Shown here: positions 1 through 10,790 of the stretch, piece by piece
How the letters are laid out: each line of letters opens with the position of its first letter
Numbering within the stretch: position 1 is the stretch's first letter
Source: Ailurus styani
Lineage: Eukaryota > Chordata > Mammalia > Carnivora > Ailuridae
Reading direction: 5' to 3'
Assembly (NCBI GenBank): GCA_002007465.1
Contig: LNAC01000102.1
Span: forward strand, 735,703-799,702
DNA: 64,000 nucleotides
Notes under the pieces: model-generated
Database searches by the model: none
The model's input: the letters and a program-made list of their open reading frames with translations, nothing else
What the model was told of the DNA's origin: nothing
Program-made: the position numbers and the translations under genes

Positions 1-1238
1 ACCCAGCCGCCATGGCCTGGTTGCAAAGCTAGGACGGGAGTGTATGCTCACTCACTCCAGTTCTAGGCTTGTTTCTGGGTGGTGGGTTTTTAGGTAATCT
101 TTGTTTATTACACTTCTCTGTACACTTTGACTTTTTTTGCAACAAATATGTGCTACTTTTATAATAAGAAAAGCATTATAGTCTTTTGGGAAAAAGAGAT
201 GGGTAGGTGTTTACCGGGCAGATGGCTGGGGACAGGCAGGGAAGGCCATTCCAGGCAAAGGGAGCAGCAGAAGCACAGATGGTTTGGAGGAAGAGGGAGA
301 ATAGGTGACATTTTAAGTAAAGTGCAATTGCATCCACATGATTAGAGTTTAGGGGATTACAATGAGGAAAGAGGGATGGGGAAATCTGGCAGAGGCAAGA
401 TCTGGGCAGATTTGTTTGCCATGCAGAGTTTGCCTTTTTACATAGGCTGTAGGAAAGAAGGACTTTTAAGGAGGATAGAGAACTAATCAGATATTGCTTT
501 AGGAACAAGTCTCAGGTGCATGGGTTGGCTCAGGTGCATAGGGAGGAGCAGGAAAGTGAGAATAAGGGGAGGGGGGAAGGCTTCCACAGTGGTCCAGGCC
601 ATGCTGAGGGACTGAGGCAGGGAGAAGGTGTAGGGAGGTGTAAATGCATGGAAGAGGTACTGGGAGGGGAAATCAACAGAACTGAGGGATTGCTAGTCTG
701 TTGAGGGAGAACCGGGGCAGGAGGTGTTGGGTTTGAGTGACTAAGGGGATGGCAGTGTCAGTCACTGAAGTAGAGAGTGGGGGAGGGGAGGGAGCAGAAT
801 TAGGGAGAGCGTCCATGAGTTCACTTTGGGATATGTTGGGTTCGGGGTTCCTGGGAGCCATCCAAGAGAAGAGCAGTTGGGTAATCATCTGTGCCGGTGG
901 AGAGCTTATGAGGGAGCTCCAGACTGAAGATACATACATGAGGAGTACAGAACACATGGGAATGTCTGAAGCCATGAGAGTATGGGATACCCAGGAAGAC
1001 CGAGGTGCCATGAGGAGAGACCTCAGGGCCAAAATCTAAAGTACCAATTAGAGCTTTTTAGTTGCAAAGAATAGAAAAGCCAAATCTATTAAAAGTAAGC
1101 AAAAGAAAACAGAAGAGCTTATTGGAAGCCTGCTGAGTGGGTCACAGAACAAATAACTAAGGAAGTAGGCCTCAAGGAGAACAGGGAAGAACCTGAGAGT
1201 TCCTGGGTCTCTGGGCAGAATCTGTGGCCCACTGGCTT
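1..1238. other. No gene; G/A-rich DNA, probably an ancient repeat
   Basis: No recognisable gene. From about 180 to 1040 the plus strand is purine-rich and free of CAN-SINEs. Its wording (for example 'ccattccaggcaaagggagcagcag' type phrases and 'gtggtccaggccatgctgaggg') resembles an old mammalian interspersed family whose consensus I only half remember. The short open frames on both strands here (72 to 119 codons) show no family resemblance and I treat them as chance. Confidence 0.4.
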
Positions 1239-1480
1239 TGTTAGTTCTGGCTGCTCTCTAAGAACGTCATAGACTGGTAGCTAAAATAACAAACATTAAT
1301 TTCTCACAGCTCTCAAGGCTGGGAAGTACGACCTCAGGGTGCCCACACGACTGGGTTCTAGTGAGGGCTCTCTCCCTGCTTCTTCATGAGGAGGAGAGAA
1401 AAGGAGGAAGTAAGCGCTCTTCCTTTCTCATATAAGGGAGGTGGCTCTTCTTACAAAAGTACTCATCCACAGGGCAGCCT
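1239..1480 (-). mobile_element. MaLR (MLT1/MST-type) LTR fragment
   Basis: The plus strand reads like the reverse complement of an MLT1/MST LTR 3' half: 'tgttagttctggctgctctc', then 'catagactgg', 'atttctcacagctctcaagg', 'gggttctagtgagggctctc'. These match recalled MaLR consensus in order. The 5' part of the LTR is missing or too diverged to see, and no target duplication was found. It is an LTR-only remnant without retroviral genes. Confidence 0.7.
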
Positions 1481-1794
1481 GGAACTCTCCTGCACAGGCC
1501 GAAGCTGCTGACCATAGGCAGAACTGCTTGTGTTTTTCAGGGAAGCCTCAGCACGGATTTGAGGCCTTGCAACTGAATGAATCAGGGCCATCCAGATGCT
1601 CTAGGATAAAGTCAACTGATTGTAGCTTTCATCACATCTACAAAATCCCTTCACCATGACACCTAGACCAGTGTCTGGTTGAATAACTGGGAGTTGGAGC
1701 CTAACCAAGTGAATACATCAAAAAGATCATCACAGCATGTTCTAAATATTTAACATACTCTAAACATTATTCCCAATATTTTAGCTAGAACATT

Positions 1795-1960
1795 CTTATG
1801 GGAGTCTCTGGTTACCCCATTTTTGCAGATGAAGGAATTAAAACTGTGAAGGAGTCAACAACTTGTCTAACGTTTTACCCTAGTGAAAGGTGGAACTGGA
1901 GTTTGACCCAGGTAATCAGGCTGAGGTCAACAACCAATCAGCTGAGCCATTTGCCTGGCT
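1795..1960 (-). repeat. MIR SINE fragment
   Basis: The segment has the reverse-complement MIR core pattern: 'ccccatttttgcagatgaag' followed by 'gaaggagtcaacaacttgtc' and 'ggtggaactggagtttgacc'. In MIR these correspond to the 'ccccattttacagatgagga', 'taagtaacttgcccaaggtc' and 'cagagccgggattcgaaccc' blocks. It is heavily diverged, as expected for a Mesozoic SINE. Confidence 0.6.
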
Positions 1961-1984
1961 GTCTCATTGGAGAAGAAGAGCATT

Positions 1985-2085
1985 AAGGCCTTGAGAGCAG
2001 AGACCAGCTGTACTCATGGATGTATGCTTAGCACGTCGCCTGGAAAATAATAGGGACCCAATTGTTGAATTAACTAGTTAGGGTA
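1985..2085 (+). repeat. L2 LINE 3'-end fragment
   Basis: The sequence 'aaggccttgagagcagagac' followed by 'tgcttagcacgtcgcctgg', 'aataatagggaccc' and 'ttgttgaatta' follows the plus-strand order of the L2 3' end (gagggcagggac, cctagcacagtgcctggc, atagtaggcgct, tgttgaatga). Short and old. Confidence 0.55.
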
Positions 2086-5052
2086 TAAGATTTAAAATAG
2101 TCTGTATATACTCAAGGGAAGATCAATAAAATCTATTTAATGGGTTCCTCGAACTGCAAACTCCTAAAAACAATTTTCTTAATTTCTATTTAAGTGTTCT
2201 TTTGTTATCTAAAGAAATTAAGTAGTTATTTAGTTCGGAGTTGAAGATTTTAAGTAAAATACTTCAAGCACGATTTTTTTCTAAATTGCTCCTTTAATTT
2301 TCTACAATGTGGTTTTATCCCTTTATGCATGATATGAAGCCAAATTCCATATGTAATTAAAATTCAATACTTTTACGAGAATACAGAAGGTATTTTCTTC
2401 ATGAGTTCTTTCTCTGGAAACTAAATAGAACAAGTTTAAATTTACTTAGTGACAAAAATTAAATTGGTCTTTTCGGTATTTAACTATTTTACTGACATTA
2501 GGTCCAAACATAATTAAATTGCAAAACAAAATCTGTGTAGCCCATAAGATTTTTTTTCAATTAAGAAAAGTAAAAAAAAAAATTAAAAAATTAAAAAAGC
2601 CAAAAACCAATTATTCAAGATTCTGGATAATCCAAGTGGAGAAGCACTTCACAAAAAAAGTCAGAAATGGGGCATGTAAATCATATTGTATTTGTGAGGC
2701 TTCTTTTAAAAATCAATGATAGCTGATGTTCCATAAGAACAAAAATCTGAAAGAAATGATGCAGATCTGAAAGGATCCAAAACTCTAGCATTTCTGAACC
2801 AGAAAGGGACCTCCGGGATGATTTGGTGCTTTTGTCGGGCATCTGGCAGATAAGACCTAGAGGCCCAGGAGAATAAATTAAGTATGCAGTCAGGGGGCAT
2901 GGAGTGAGAGCTGTTTGAGAGGTACAGATGCACACCTTCCAGTCCTGCCCTGCCAGCCCCCTGGCCCACCTAGGATGACTCCTTTGGAAGGCGATGCTAT
3001 AGGCAGGTGTCCACAACTTCCCCAACAACCATCTGGAGTTACTCTTTCCTCCCTCCTTCAGATTCCAGGCCTACCCCAGCCTCATAGAGACTCTCACCCC
3101 TCCTCAATTTAGGACTCAGTTTACCCGCTTACATTTTAGCTCTGTTTTCTCCTGTGGGGTTGTGGGCTCCTAGCTCCCTTGGATTTGAATTCTCCGCTTC
3201 CTCCTCTGAACCTGTGGACAGAACCAGACCCTACAGAGTATGGGCAATGAAAAGTTCAAACATCTTTGAGATTAAATTTGGTGAGGAAGTCTATTTGTAA
3301 GATAATGCCCAAGGTAGTTTCAAAGGGGACAGTTTTATTCTCGGTGTCTTGTGCTTTTATAGCCACAGAAACCCAGACTCAGCCAGGCCTTTCAGTCTGT
3401 GTCTAGAATCAACCTTTTGACGCATGATTCATAGCATCCAGGTTGAGGGGTCAGTCAGTAGTTGTACAAACAAACTCAGTGTCCAGGAATATCAACCCAC
3501 TTGCCTTCAGAAAATTCTGGCTCTTAGAACTTCTTTACATTGAGCTAAACATCTGTCCCTCCGAGGCTTTTACTAAGGAACTGACAATGTTGAATTTTAC
3601 CTGAGGCCCACACTCCTGGAAATCCATTCCCTTCTCCCCTTTTCAGTAATTCGTTTGAATCATCACTCCTTGCTGAGTCTGGATTTGTTTTCACTTGAGA
3701 GAGCTACTATAATCATTTCAGCCTATCCCTGTGTTCTCTCCATGGCGGCAGTATGGCCCCCAAGGAGAGGGAGAAGTAGTTCTTTGGGAGAGGAAGCAAG
3801 AGGAATTTTAACTCTTCTTATGTATCCAGCACAGAAATAGAGTGCAGAAACAGAAGTATAGTGTATATGTGGTATTAAGATTTCCTGGTGAGGGGGGAGC
3901 AAGTAGGATAAAAATATCTAAAAAGGCTCTTTAGGGAGGTAATTATGAAAAAAAAAAGGTTGAAGAACACTGGCCCGTTCTGACTTTTCCACATGAGAAC
4001 TCTCCAAATGTTTTTAGGCAGCTGTCCTATTCCCACAGAGTGAGGCTGGTGGAGTGTGTACCAGCTCAGTCCATCTGGTCATGGAGCTCACTCCACTTCC
4101 ACTTTTATCCACACTGATTTCCCTCTATTGAGCTTTGAGTGGCTCATTCTTTTGGGAACTGAAGTTTGTTAGAATCTTGCGTCATGTAATAATTAGTTCT
4201 ATCAACAGTAATTATAGATGTTTTTTGAGTCTTGCAAATTTGAAAACACAGATCACGAAAAAGAAAATATCTAAAAAAGAAAGCAAGAAAGAATGCTCCT
4301 CAATTAAACTACTGAACGAAAGTGGAACTCCTCTCACTTAAGTAAACACTATGCATTTCTTGTTGCTATTCTAAGTTAATTTTATTATTATTATTATTAT
4401 TACTATTGCTCAAAATGACATCCTGGAAAACTCAGTTCAGAACAAAAGTTCTTTTCTTAAATATCTTAACTTCAGAGGTGATCAATTCCTCTTCCATCCC
4501 AACACTGGTAGACTTGCTATCTACTGATCCAAATCATTTTAATGTGGAAAAACAGGTCCTTTCTGTTGCCACTCAGAAAACTCCTCCATCTCCTCATCCA
4601 TGGCCACAGCATGTAATCTCCATCTGACATGATAATATGCGTTCGGATTCATTATTCTCTGAAAGGAAATAGACACTGAACGTTTCTCTATTCATTCATA
4701 CTATCAGACCGCCACTGAATTATCTCTACTTTCTTGACTTCCACTACATTTCCTGAGCAGTGACTGATTATTTGTTAATGTCTGGCATAGTTTGATACAG
4801 ATGGTGCTTTTGGTGATAAGAAACAGGACAGAGTTATAATTTATCTTAAGATGGAATGTCATTAAAATTACTACATCAACTTTTAAATGCCTAATCTATG
4901 CCATGTAAGGTTTTGAAACAATAATTCCAAGAAAAACTGAGACAAAGTCTGAATTACTACAGCATCCATCTTCAGAGTTGGCAGAAATGACAATTTCAGG
5001 GTCTTGGGTCCATTGAGTGTAACACATTTATGAATAGAGTAAAGGCTTATTT
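2086..5052. other. No gene recognised; AT-rich DNA with minor repeats
   Basis: About 3 kb without a recognisable gene. From 2090 to 2730 the DNA is very AT-rich. Around 2750-2890 there is a possible ancient SINE-like fragment ('gaaccagaaagggacctccg', 'ggcagataagacctagaggc'). A short (TTA)n run lies at 4380-4403. Open frames of 61 to 119 codons occur on both strands without domains, splice context or codon bias that I can see. Confidence 0.4.
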
Positions 5053-5314
5053 AAAACATCTGTTATGGTTTGTCTCCTTCCCCATCCCATCTTGTTTCAT
5101 TATTTTTCCCATAAGAGACTTCTAATCTCATAAAACAAACTGAGGGTTACTGGGGGGTGGGAGGGTAGGGATAGGGTGGATGGGTTATGGACATTGGGGA
5201 GGGTTTGTGCTTTGGTGAATGCTGTGAAAGATGTAAGCCTGATGATTCACAGACCTGTACCCCTTGGGCAAATAATAAAAATAAAATTAAAAAAAAAAAA
5301 AAAAACATCTGTTA
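5053..5314 (+). mobile_element. Carnivore LINE-1 3' tail, severely 5'-truncated, with target duplication
   Basis: A 236-bp LINE-1 3' UTR remnant (about 5066-5301) ends in 'aataaaaataaaatt' and an A-run of about 17. It contains 'acaaactgagggttactgg', a G-rich stretch (ggggggtgggagggtaggg) and 'cacagacctgtacccc', features I recall from carnivoran L1 3' ends. It is bounded by a perfect 13-bp target-site duplication, aaaacatctgtta, at 5053-5065 and 5302-5314. The perfect duplication and clean poly(A) indicate a fairly recent insertion by target-primed reverse transcription. No ORF2 coding sequence remains. Confidence 0.85.
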
Positions 5315-5641
5315 GTCTACTTCCCAGAACATCGTCCAGAATCTCTTTGAACTGGTCCTGTCTACATGTCCCTGTAGTGAAAAGCAAATCTCTCTGTGTA
5401 CTGAACTTTGAGGAAGAAATGCCCCCCAGGGATTCCCACGCTTTACCATGAGGGGTGCTGAAGAGCCAGTCATCCAGGTACAAGACCAAGAGGAAACCAA
5501 AAGACATGGTTGATGGTTGACATACGTCACATAAAATTTGCCAAATAATTCTGCAAATAGTCAGAAAACGTATGACACTCTTAAAGCAAAACCCTGACAA
5601 CTTAATTTTTCCAGAACGAAGTGTTCTCTTTTCCTACGCTT

Positions 5642-5655
5642 CCCCCCCCCCCCCC
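5642..5655. repeat. Poly(C) homopolymer
   Basis: An uninterrupted run of 14 C. Long C/G homopolymers are uncommon in mammals and prone to sequencing length errors, so the exact length should not be relied on. Confidence 0.9.
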
Positions 5656-6687
5656 AGAGCCCATGCACACGGAGGCTTAATACCTTTCTGGCATCTTAAC
5701 AGATTTCCAAACATTTATCTGTTTAAACTTCTATATCCTTTTAAGTAGCAAAAGAAAGAGTCACTAATTAGGTATGCTGAAGGAAAATTCAATTCATTAC
5801 AAATTATCTAAGAACTGTATGCACCATTCCAGCTATGGAGAATCAATCCTTCTCAGGGAACTAATGAGCCCTAGCTTCTGCATAAAATTGGAGCCTGTCA
5901 TTTAAAATTATACATGGATGTATACATACCTGCATGCTGTGTGACTTATTTATATGTAAATAGTACATATATCCAGTTTTTTCCAAAAAGCAGCTCATTC
6001 GCCGCAGACTTTAAAATCTGCCTTCTTTACTTGTACTTTTAAAAATATTTTATCAGAGCCCGAATTAAAGCTATTTCTTCAATAACCAAGTGACAGCCAG
6101 TAGCATGCAAATCCTTGAAGTGACATGAGAAGCAAAAATAACATGACTTTAACATAATTAAATCATATCTGCATTTCTGATCCCAAGCTTACATCTGTCT
6201 CTGAACAGCAAGAGAACGCCACCCCCACCCCTCCGCCAAAGGATATTAACGTGTTCTATTCTTTTTCCATTTTCCCTCTTCATCTGAGCTGACACACAGC
6301 TTCCAGCATGGCTGTTAGGGCTACGGAGCACAGCCACATGACAGAATTTGTAGACTCCCAATGGCTCCAGCGAAAACAAAAGCATACATTTAAAAAGTAG
6401 ACTGCATTTTCTGTGAGCGAGGAAGATGGGGTCAGGAAGTGAAGGCTAGCTCCCTTCACGGGAAAATTGCAACCATTCGGCACACTGATGTTAAGATCAT
6501 AGTCCCCTGAATCAAGATCTAAACCTTTCAAGAATGGGTGTTTTTGTTTGTCCGTTGGTTCCCATTCCACTCTGTTTAAAAAATACATACTACTCCCTCT
6601 CCTCTTCACCATATTTAAAAAATAATATTAAAATGCCTACAAATATGGGGGAAATGCTGGTCAGTGCATCATCCAAGGTGGTGGTTG

Positions 6688-6690
<3 letters not shown>

Positions 6691-6728
<38 letters not shown>
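6691..6728. repeat. (TG)n microsatellite followed by GA-rich tract
   Basis: Nineteen TG units without interruption, followed at 6729-6751 by a GA-rich tract (gagaggagagaaagagagag). A pure run of this length is likely to be length-polymorphic. The cysteine/valine-repeat and histidine/threonine-repeat open frames over it are translation of the microsatellite, not proteins. Confidence 0.95.
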
Positions 6729-6729
<1 letters not shown>

Positions 6730-7604
6730 AGAGGAGAGAAAGAGAGAGAGATGGAAATCTGTACTGTTGCAACATCGGTCATGCAATTCCTTTATGGGTA
6801 TTGGCCACATGATTGCCCTTACCAAACACAATGTGCATTCACCCAAATTTCCAGGCAAATGTTTATTCCCGTAATTTACAGTATCTTTGAAATGTGAAAG
6901 CCTAAGAGTGAGAGTGAGTAGAAATATTTAATATAGCCCCTCTAATGATAGAGCCTGAAGAAAAAGTTCAGAACAAAAATGTATAGGGCAAATTTCACAA
7001 CAACAGAAATCTCAAAAATCTATACTCAGCTGACAGATTTCAAAGTCTTTGCTGCTATAATTTAAAAATTTCCTTTGAGAGTTGAGTGACAGCGTGGTGT
7101 CAATATACTAAAACACTTGTGAAATATTTGGGTCTGCCCTACACAAAACTTTGAAGGAGCTAAGTTGCTCTATGGAGGCCCCAGCCTCTGCTTTTGGGTA
7201 ATTTTTCTTTCTACCCCTATAATGTCTTCTGTCTTCAAGCTTTATTTACTTATAAATCTTAGAAAATGAGCTGATAATTCAATTGTGATAAGGTATAAAC
7301 GACTGGAGATTGGCTTTCTCAGGGTTAAGCTTTAATCCAACACTAAAAACAATTCTGATATCAGAATTTTAACCAAAATCATGATAATAAGCAGAATTTA
7401 AACTTAAAAATATTAAAGACTGGCAGTTTTGCCCCAAAGCATAAATAATGTCCGTGAATGAAATACCTTGGCTAAATTCTGTAACTATAAATGAATGTCA
7501 CCTAAAATTCATATCAGCTAGGACTGATCATTTAAATTCCATAGTGAGTCAAAGTCATTTTAGAAAAATATCTTCACCTATAGTAGGATGCATGTGATAA
7601 AATA

Positions 7605-7945
7605 TAAATGTATGTTTAGATTTGTTACAGTAGTAACAGCAAAAAACAGCAAACAACACTAATGTCCATCCACAGGAGAATGGTAAAATAATTAAAATAT
7701 AAAGAAATACCATGCCACCATTTTTTTTGTGATTTAAAAAATTGTGGTAAAGTATATGTAACATAAAATTGTCCATTTTAATCATTCTTAAGTGTATAGT
7801 CCAGTGATATGCATCCATTTAAAATTCAGGTTGGTCTGTGTATGCTAAAATGATTAAAACTCTCCAAGATATGTGGTTAAATGGAAAAAATGCAGTGCAG
7901 AACAGTATAAGATGAATCTACTTTGCCTTTAAAATTTTTATTTGA
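7605..7945 (+). mobile_element. Old LINE-1 (L1M-type) fragments
   Basis: 'taatgtccatccacaggag' and 'aatggtaaaataattaaaat' match the L1 ORF2-end phrase 'aatgtccatcaacaggagaatgg...'. An adjoining piece, 'aaaaaattgtggtaaagtat' to 'ttaagtgtatagtccagtg', matches an old L1 3' UTR read in the opposite direction. This is therefore probably two L1 fragments joined by insertion or rearrangement. Orientation is plus for the first piece and minus for the second. No coding capacity remains. Confidence 0.55.
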
Positions 7946-8600
7946 AATATATTTAAAAATAATGTACAGAGAATAAGTTTCACCCAGAACCTACTCCTGA
8001 AACTGGCAATTCTTAACATTGATCATATTTCCTTCATTGTGTGTGTGTATAAAACAAAATTCCAGACAAACTTGAAGTCCCTTCATCTTTCATCCTCTAT
8101 CCCTTGTACCTTACTCATCTCTAAAGAATTACATGAACTTAATGTGTATCTGATTCATGTATTTTTATACTTTTTCATGCATATATAGGTAACATGAATA
8201 TAATATCACTGTTTTGTGTGCCTATTTATTTGGATGGGAGGAAGGTGCAGAGGGAGGGAGAGAGAGAGAGAGAGAATCTTAAGCAGTTGCATGCCCAACG
8301 CAGAGCTTGACATGGGGCTTGATCTCAAAACCCTGAGATCGTGACCTGAACAGAAATCAAGAGTTGGACCCTCAACAATGGAGCCACCCAGGTGCCCCTG
8401 GTGGGTCCTTTTAAATTTGCGTAAGTGTAATGACCTCTTCAGTTTGCATTCTTATTCCTCTATCACTCTGAAGCTTGTTCTCTTCACTTAACATCACTTT
8501 TGAGTGTGAATGTCTCTTGTGTATTTTGTGAAAAAGATACATGTATATACTTGTTTTTGCAAGACAGCTTCCAGGTGGTACACATGAGATGTTGTTAATA
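7946..8600 (-). mobile_element. Probable old LINE-1 3' UTR, interrupted by a SINE
   Basis: 'aatgtacagagaataagttt', 'cacccagaacctactcctg' and 'ttaacattgatcatatttcc' resemble the reverse complement of old L1 3' UTR sequence ('gtacagagaggtcccatgta', 'cacccagtttcccc', 'gttaacatctta'). The CAN-SINE at 8223-8398 splits it. Divergence is high and the outer limits are approximate. Confidence 0.4.
8223..8398 (-). mobile_element. CAN-SINE, older diverged copy
   Basis: Reverse complement of a tRNA-Lys-derived carnivore SINE. It has the GA-rich region (agagagagagagagag), 'ggggcttgatctcaaaaccc', 'tgagatcgtgacctg', 'tggagccacccaggtgcccc' at the head end (8379-8398), and an 'atttatttgg' remnant where the A-rich tail should be. 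It is more diverged than the other copies, for example 'ccctcaacaatgg' where most have 'cttaacccactg'. Confidence 0.9.
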
Positions 8601-9184
8601 ATATTCATCTGGAAAGAAACACAGGGAATCAAAGAAGGGAGGTGAAATTTTTACTTTTCATTTTATACCCTTTCAAAAGTATTTGAAATTTTACTGAAGT
8701 TGTTATTTTGTAACAAAATAAATAGTTTAAAGATAAAAAATTTTTGTCCTGTTCATGAGGCAAGGGATGTGACCATCTCATAGCAGCTTTTATGGGTTAA
8801 GTGACTTTTCCCTACTGATGCACCATGTTGCCCAGGTGAGTAAGGGATGTCATCCATAATGATGAAAGCAGTAGAACTTTTAGAGAAGTTATGGGTTCTA
8901 GCGGGAAGGAGGCTGATAGATTACACAGAAGAAGTCATTTAGCTCATTGAGTTTAGGAAAAGTGAAGGAAATATGCCCTCTGGGAATACATTGAATAGGA
9001 ACAGGGAAATGACTGACAGGGCCGCCAACACATGTCAGAGGAAACACATTGGAATGAGAGTAAACAGATCTGATTCCAAGTCCTGCTTCTGCACTAACAA
9101 CCACGTACTTTAACAATTCACTGAACACTCTCACTGTAATATTTTCCCTCCGTAAGATGAGAACACACAGATCCTCACTCATTC
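8601..9184. other. No gene recognised
   Basis: Unique-looking DNA with no repeat I can name. A 94-codon open frame on the minus strand (8898-9182) has no recognisable domain. Confidence 0.35.
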
Positions 9185-9300
9185 ATTCAGTAAATGTTGG
9201 TAGAACCACTAATAGGTGCCAGGCAGTACTAGAAATTTCCTACTGGAAATATAAAGGTGAACAAGATGGAATTCTTACCTTCGTCCTAGAGTCTGCCTGA
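9185..9300 (-). repeat. L2 LINE 3'-end fragment
   Basis: 'cattcattcagtaaatgttg' followed by 'aataggtgccaggcagtact' and 'aaaggtgaacaagatggaat' is the reverse complement of the L2 3' end, in consensus order (ttcattcaacaaatatt, ctatgtgccaggcactgt, cagtgaacaaaacaga). Confidence 0.65.
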
Positions 9301-9920
9301 TATTCTAAGAGTTTAGCCACTGAAGGCTAGAAATAGGCGGAGTGCCAACCATCAGGGGCTGTGAGTTCTGAATATTTCCCTGGACAGACTTACTGGTGCT
9401 AAATCAGAGGCCAGATGACCAATTAGAGAATAGTTACTCCAAGGGCCTCAGCGGGAGCCCTAATACCCAAACAGAAAAGGTCCCCATTTTTCTTGGGACT
9501 TGAGCAACTTAGCTTTAGCTGAGGAGCAGCAGGATGAGTTAGAAGAATCACAACCTGGACTGTACATGGAACCTGGAAGAGGAATGTCACACTGAGTGAA
9601 TAAAAGAGGGTATTGGATTCTTTTAATTGGGATCAAATTGAATGAGGACATGAAATTTATCCTATATCTTACTGGCTTATATTTTGAGATTCTCTTAATT
9701 TTTTTTAAGTTTATCAATTTTAAAATGGTTGATTACCTAAATGTCACAATGGGTCACATGAAGGGTGTTGTCACTTTGGGAGGAGAAATCTCCCTTTTTA
9801 TATGCCAAGATGGTCACTGCAACAATACCATCAGTCATGTAGAGGTTTCTATGTGCTGGAGCAGAGAAATATTCCAGGAGGTTGTCCTAAGACTTCTCAA
9901 TGAGAGATTTCTCTAATGAG
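9301..9920. other. No gene recognised; 106-codon open frame on plus strand
   Basis: A plus-strand open frame at 9596-9916 encodes a hydrophobic N-terminal third (ILYLTGLYFEILLIFFKF) followed by an ordinary C-terminal part. I recognise no family. The N-terminal hydrophobicity comes from AT-rich codons, and there is no Kozak or splice evidence, so it is probably chance. Confidence 0.3.
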
Positions 9921-10068
9921 AAGTAGAACCAAAGTTGTGAAAGAGCGGAAAAGCACCAACTGACTTGGGATCAGGCTTTGAGGGCTGCCACATTAAGACA
10001 GTAAATTAATATCTCACAAAATAAGGATAATAATACCTACTTCAAAGGATTACTGTGAGGAGGAATAA

Positions 10069-10261
10069 TTTTTTTTTTTAGATTTTATTTGAGAGAGAGA
10101 AAAAGAGAGAGAGAGCATGAGCAGAGGGGAGGGGCAGAGGGAGAGGACAAGCAGACTGCCTGATGAGCAGGGAGCCAGACTTGGGGCTTGATCCCAGGAC
10201 CCTGGGATCATGACCTGAGCCAAAGGCAGACACTTAACCAACTGAGCTACCCAGGTGCCCT
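10069..10261 (-). mobile_element. CAN-SINE with imperfect target duplication
   Basis: Reverse-complement CAN-SINE: T-run at 10069-10079, 'gattttatttgagagagaga', 'gcttgatcccaggaccctgg', 'gatcatgacctgagcc' and 'ctgagctacccaggtgccc' ending at 10260. It is flanked by 11-bp direct repeats with one mismatch: aggaggaataa at 10058-10068 and aggaggaacaa at 10262-10272. It inserted into the MIR before the neighbouring plus-strand SINE. Confidence 0.92.
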
Positions 10262-10379
10262 AGGAGGAACAACTTTAAAACATGAATGTGGGGCGCCTGG
10301 GTGGCTCAGTGGGTTAAAGCCTCTGCTTTCGGCCCAGGTCATGATCTCAGGGTCCTGGGATCGAGGCCCGCATCGGGCT

Positions 10380-10380
10380 N
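10380..10380. other. Single-N assembly gap
   Basis: One ambiguous base between the truncated SINE (catcgggct) and a piece that repeats sequence 255 bp upstream. This is a scaffold join, not biological sequence. Confidence 0.95.
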
Positions 10381-10629
10381 GGGGAGGGGCAGAGGGAGAG
10401 GACAAGCAGACTGCCTGATGAGCAGGGAGCCAGACTTGGGGCTTGATCCCAGGACCCTGGGATCATGACCTGAGCCAAAGGCAGACACTTAACCAACTGA
10501 GCTACCCAGGTGCCCTAGGAGGAACAACTTTAAAACATGAATGTGTGGTGTAAACTATAAAGGGCTTTACGAACATGAGACTATCATTATTATTTTATTT
10601 GGAGTTTTGGAAGATATAGATAATATATT
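10381..10629. repeat. Duplicated locus copy lacking the SINE (likely second haplotype)
   Basis: Bases 10381-10545 repeat 10126-10290 without a visible difference, and then continue directly into the downstream flank (tggtgtaaactataaagggc) with only one copy of the 14-bp target sequence (10532-10545). Bases 10546-10629 repeat 10674-10752, apart from a 5-bp indel in the 'attattattttatttgg' stretch. Both edges are single Ns. This is the empty-site version of the SINE locus placed inside the filled version, most simply an assembly artefact at a heterozygous insertion. Confidence 0.85.
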
Positions 10630-10630
10630 N
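10630..10630. other. Single-N assembly gap
   Basis: One ambiguous base between the SINE-free copy of the flank and the A-rich tail of the SINE. Same kind of join as at 10380. Confidence 0.95.
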
Positions 10631-10790
10631 AAAAAATTAAAAAAAAAAAAAACAAAAACAAAACATGAATGTGTGGTGTAAACTATAAAGGGCTTTACGA
10701 ACATGAGACTATCATTATTATTTGGAGTTTTGGAAGATATAGATAATATATTTCCCAGAAATTGTTTCATTCCCTGGGCTTATGAAAAGG

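Larger units (their letters stand above)
5315..7600. other. No gene recognised; unique DNA with simple repeats
   Basis: Unique-looking DNA. The stretch at about 6000-6560 has few recognisable repeats and several CpGs. A poly(C) run and a (TG)n microsatellite are listed separately. Open frames at 5247-5600 and 6158-6612 on the minus strand have no recognisable product. Confidence 0.35.
10291..10659 (+). mobile_element. Young CAN-SINE, broken by gaps and an inserted haplotype piece
   Basis: The SINE head begins at 10291 (gggcgcctgggtggctcagt) and runs to 10379, where a single N follows. Its A-rich tail reappears only at 10631-10659 after a second N. Between the Ns lies a piece of the same locus without the SINE. 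The target duplication aaaacatgaatgtg is perfect: 10277-10290 before the head and 10660-10673 after the tail. The body between the 'catcgggct' box and the tail is missing from the assembly. The perfect 14-bp duplication and near-consensus body mark this as a very recent insertion. Confidence 0.9.
9925..10790 (+). repeat. MIR SINE split by two CAN-SINEs
   Basis: MIR-like text runs through this region in plus orientation: 'aaggataataatacctactt', 'aaggattactgtgaggagg', then after the inserted SINEs 'taaactataaagggctttac' and 'aacatgagactatcattatt'. These follow the MIR order (ataatacctacctcat, gggttgttgtgaggatt, aagcgcttta). A minus-strand SINE at 10069-10261 and a plus-strand SINE at 10291 onward lie inside it, giving three insertion ages at one site. 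Coordinates include the duplicated haplotype piece described separately. Confidence 0.65.

Noticed and set aside
6664..6897. Cysteine/valine-repeat and histidine/threonine-repeat frames near 6.7 kb, and similar ones at 12955 and 57138
   Set aside because: They are translations of TG/CA microsatellites.
10381..10629. True tandem duplication at 10.1-10.6 kb
   Set aside because: Single-N joins at both ends and the clean empty-site structure fit a misplaced second haplotype better.
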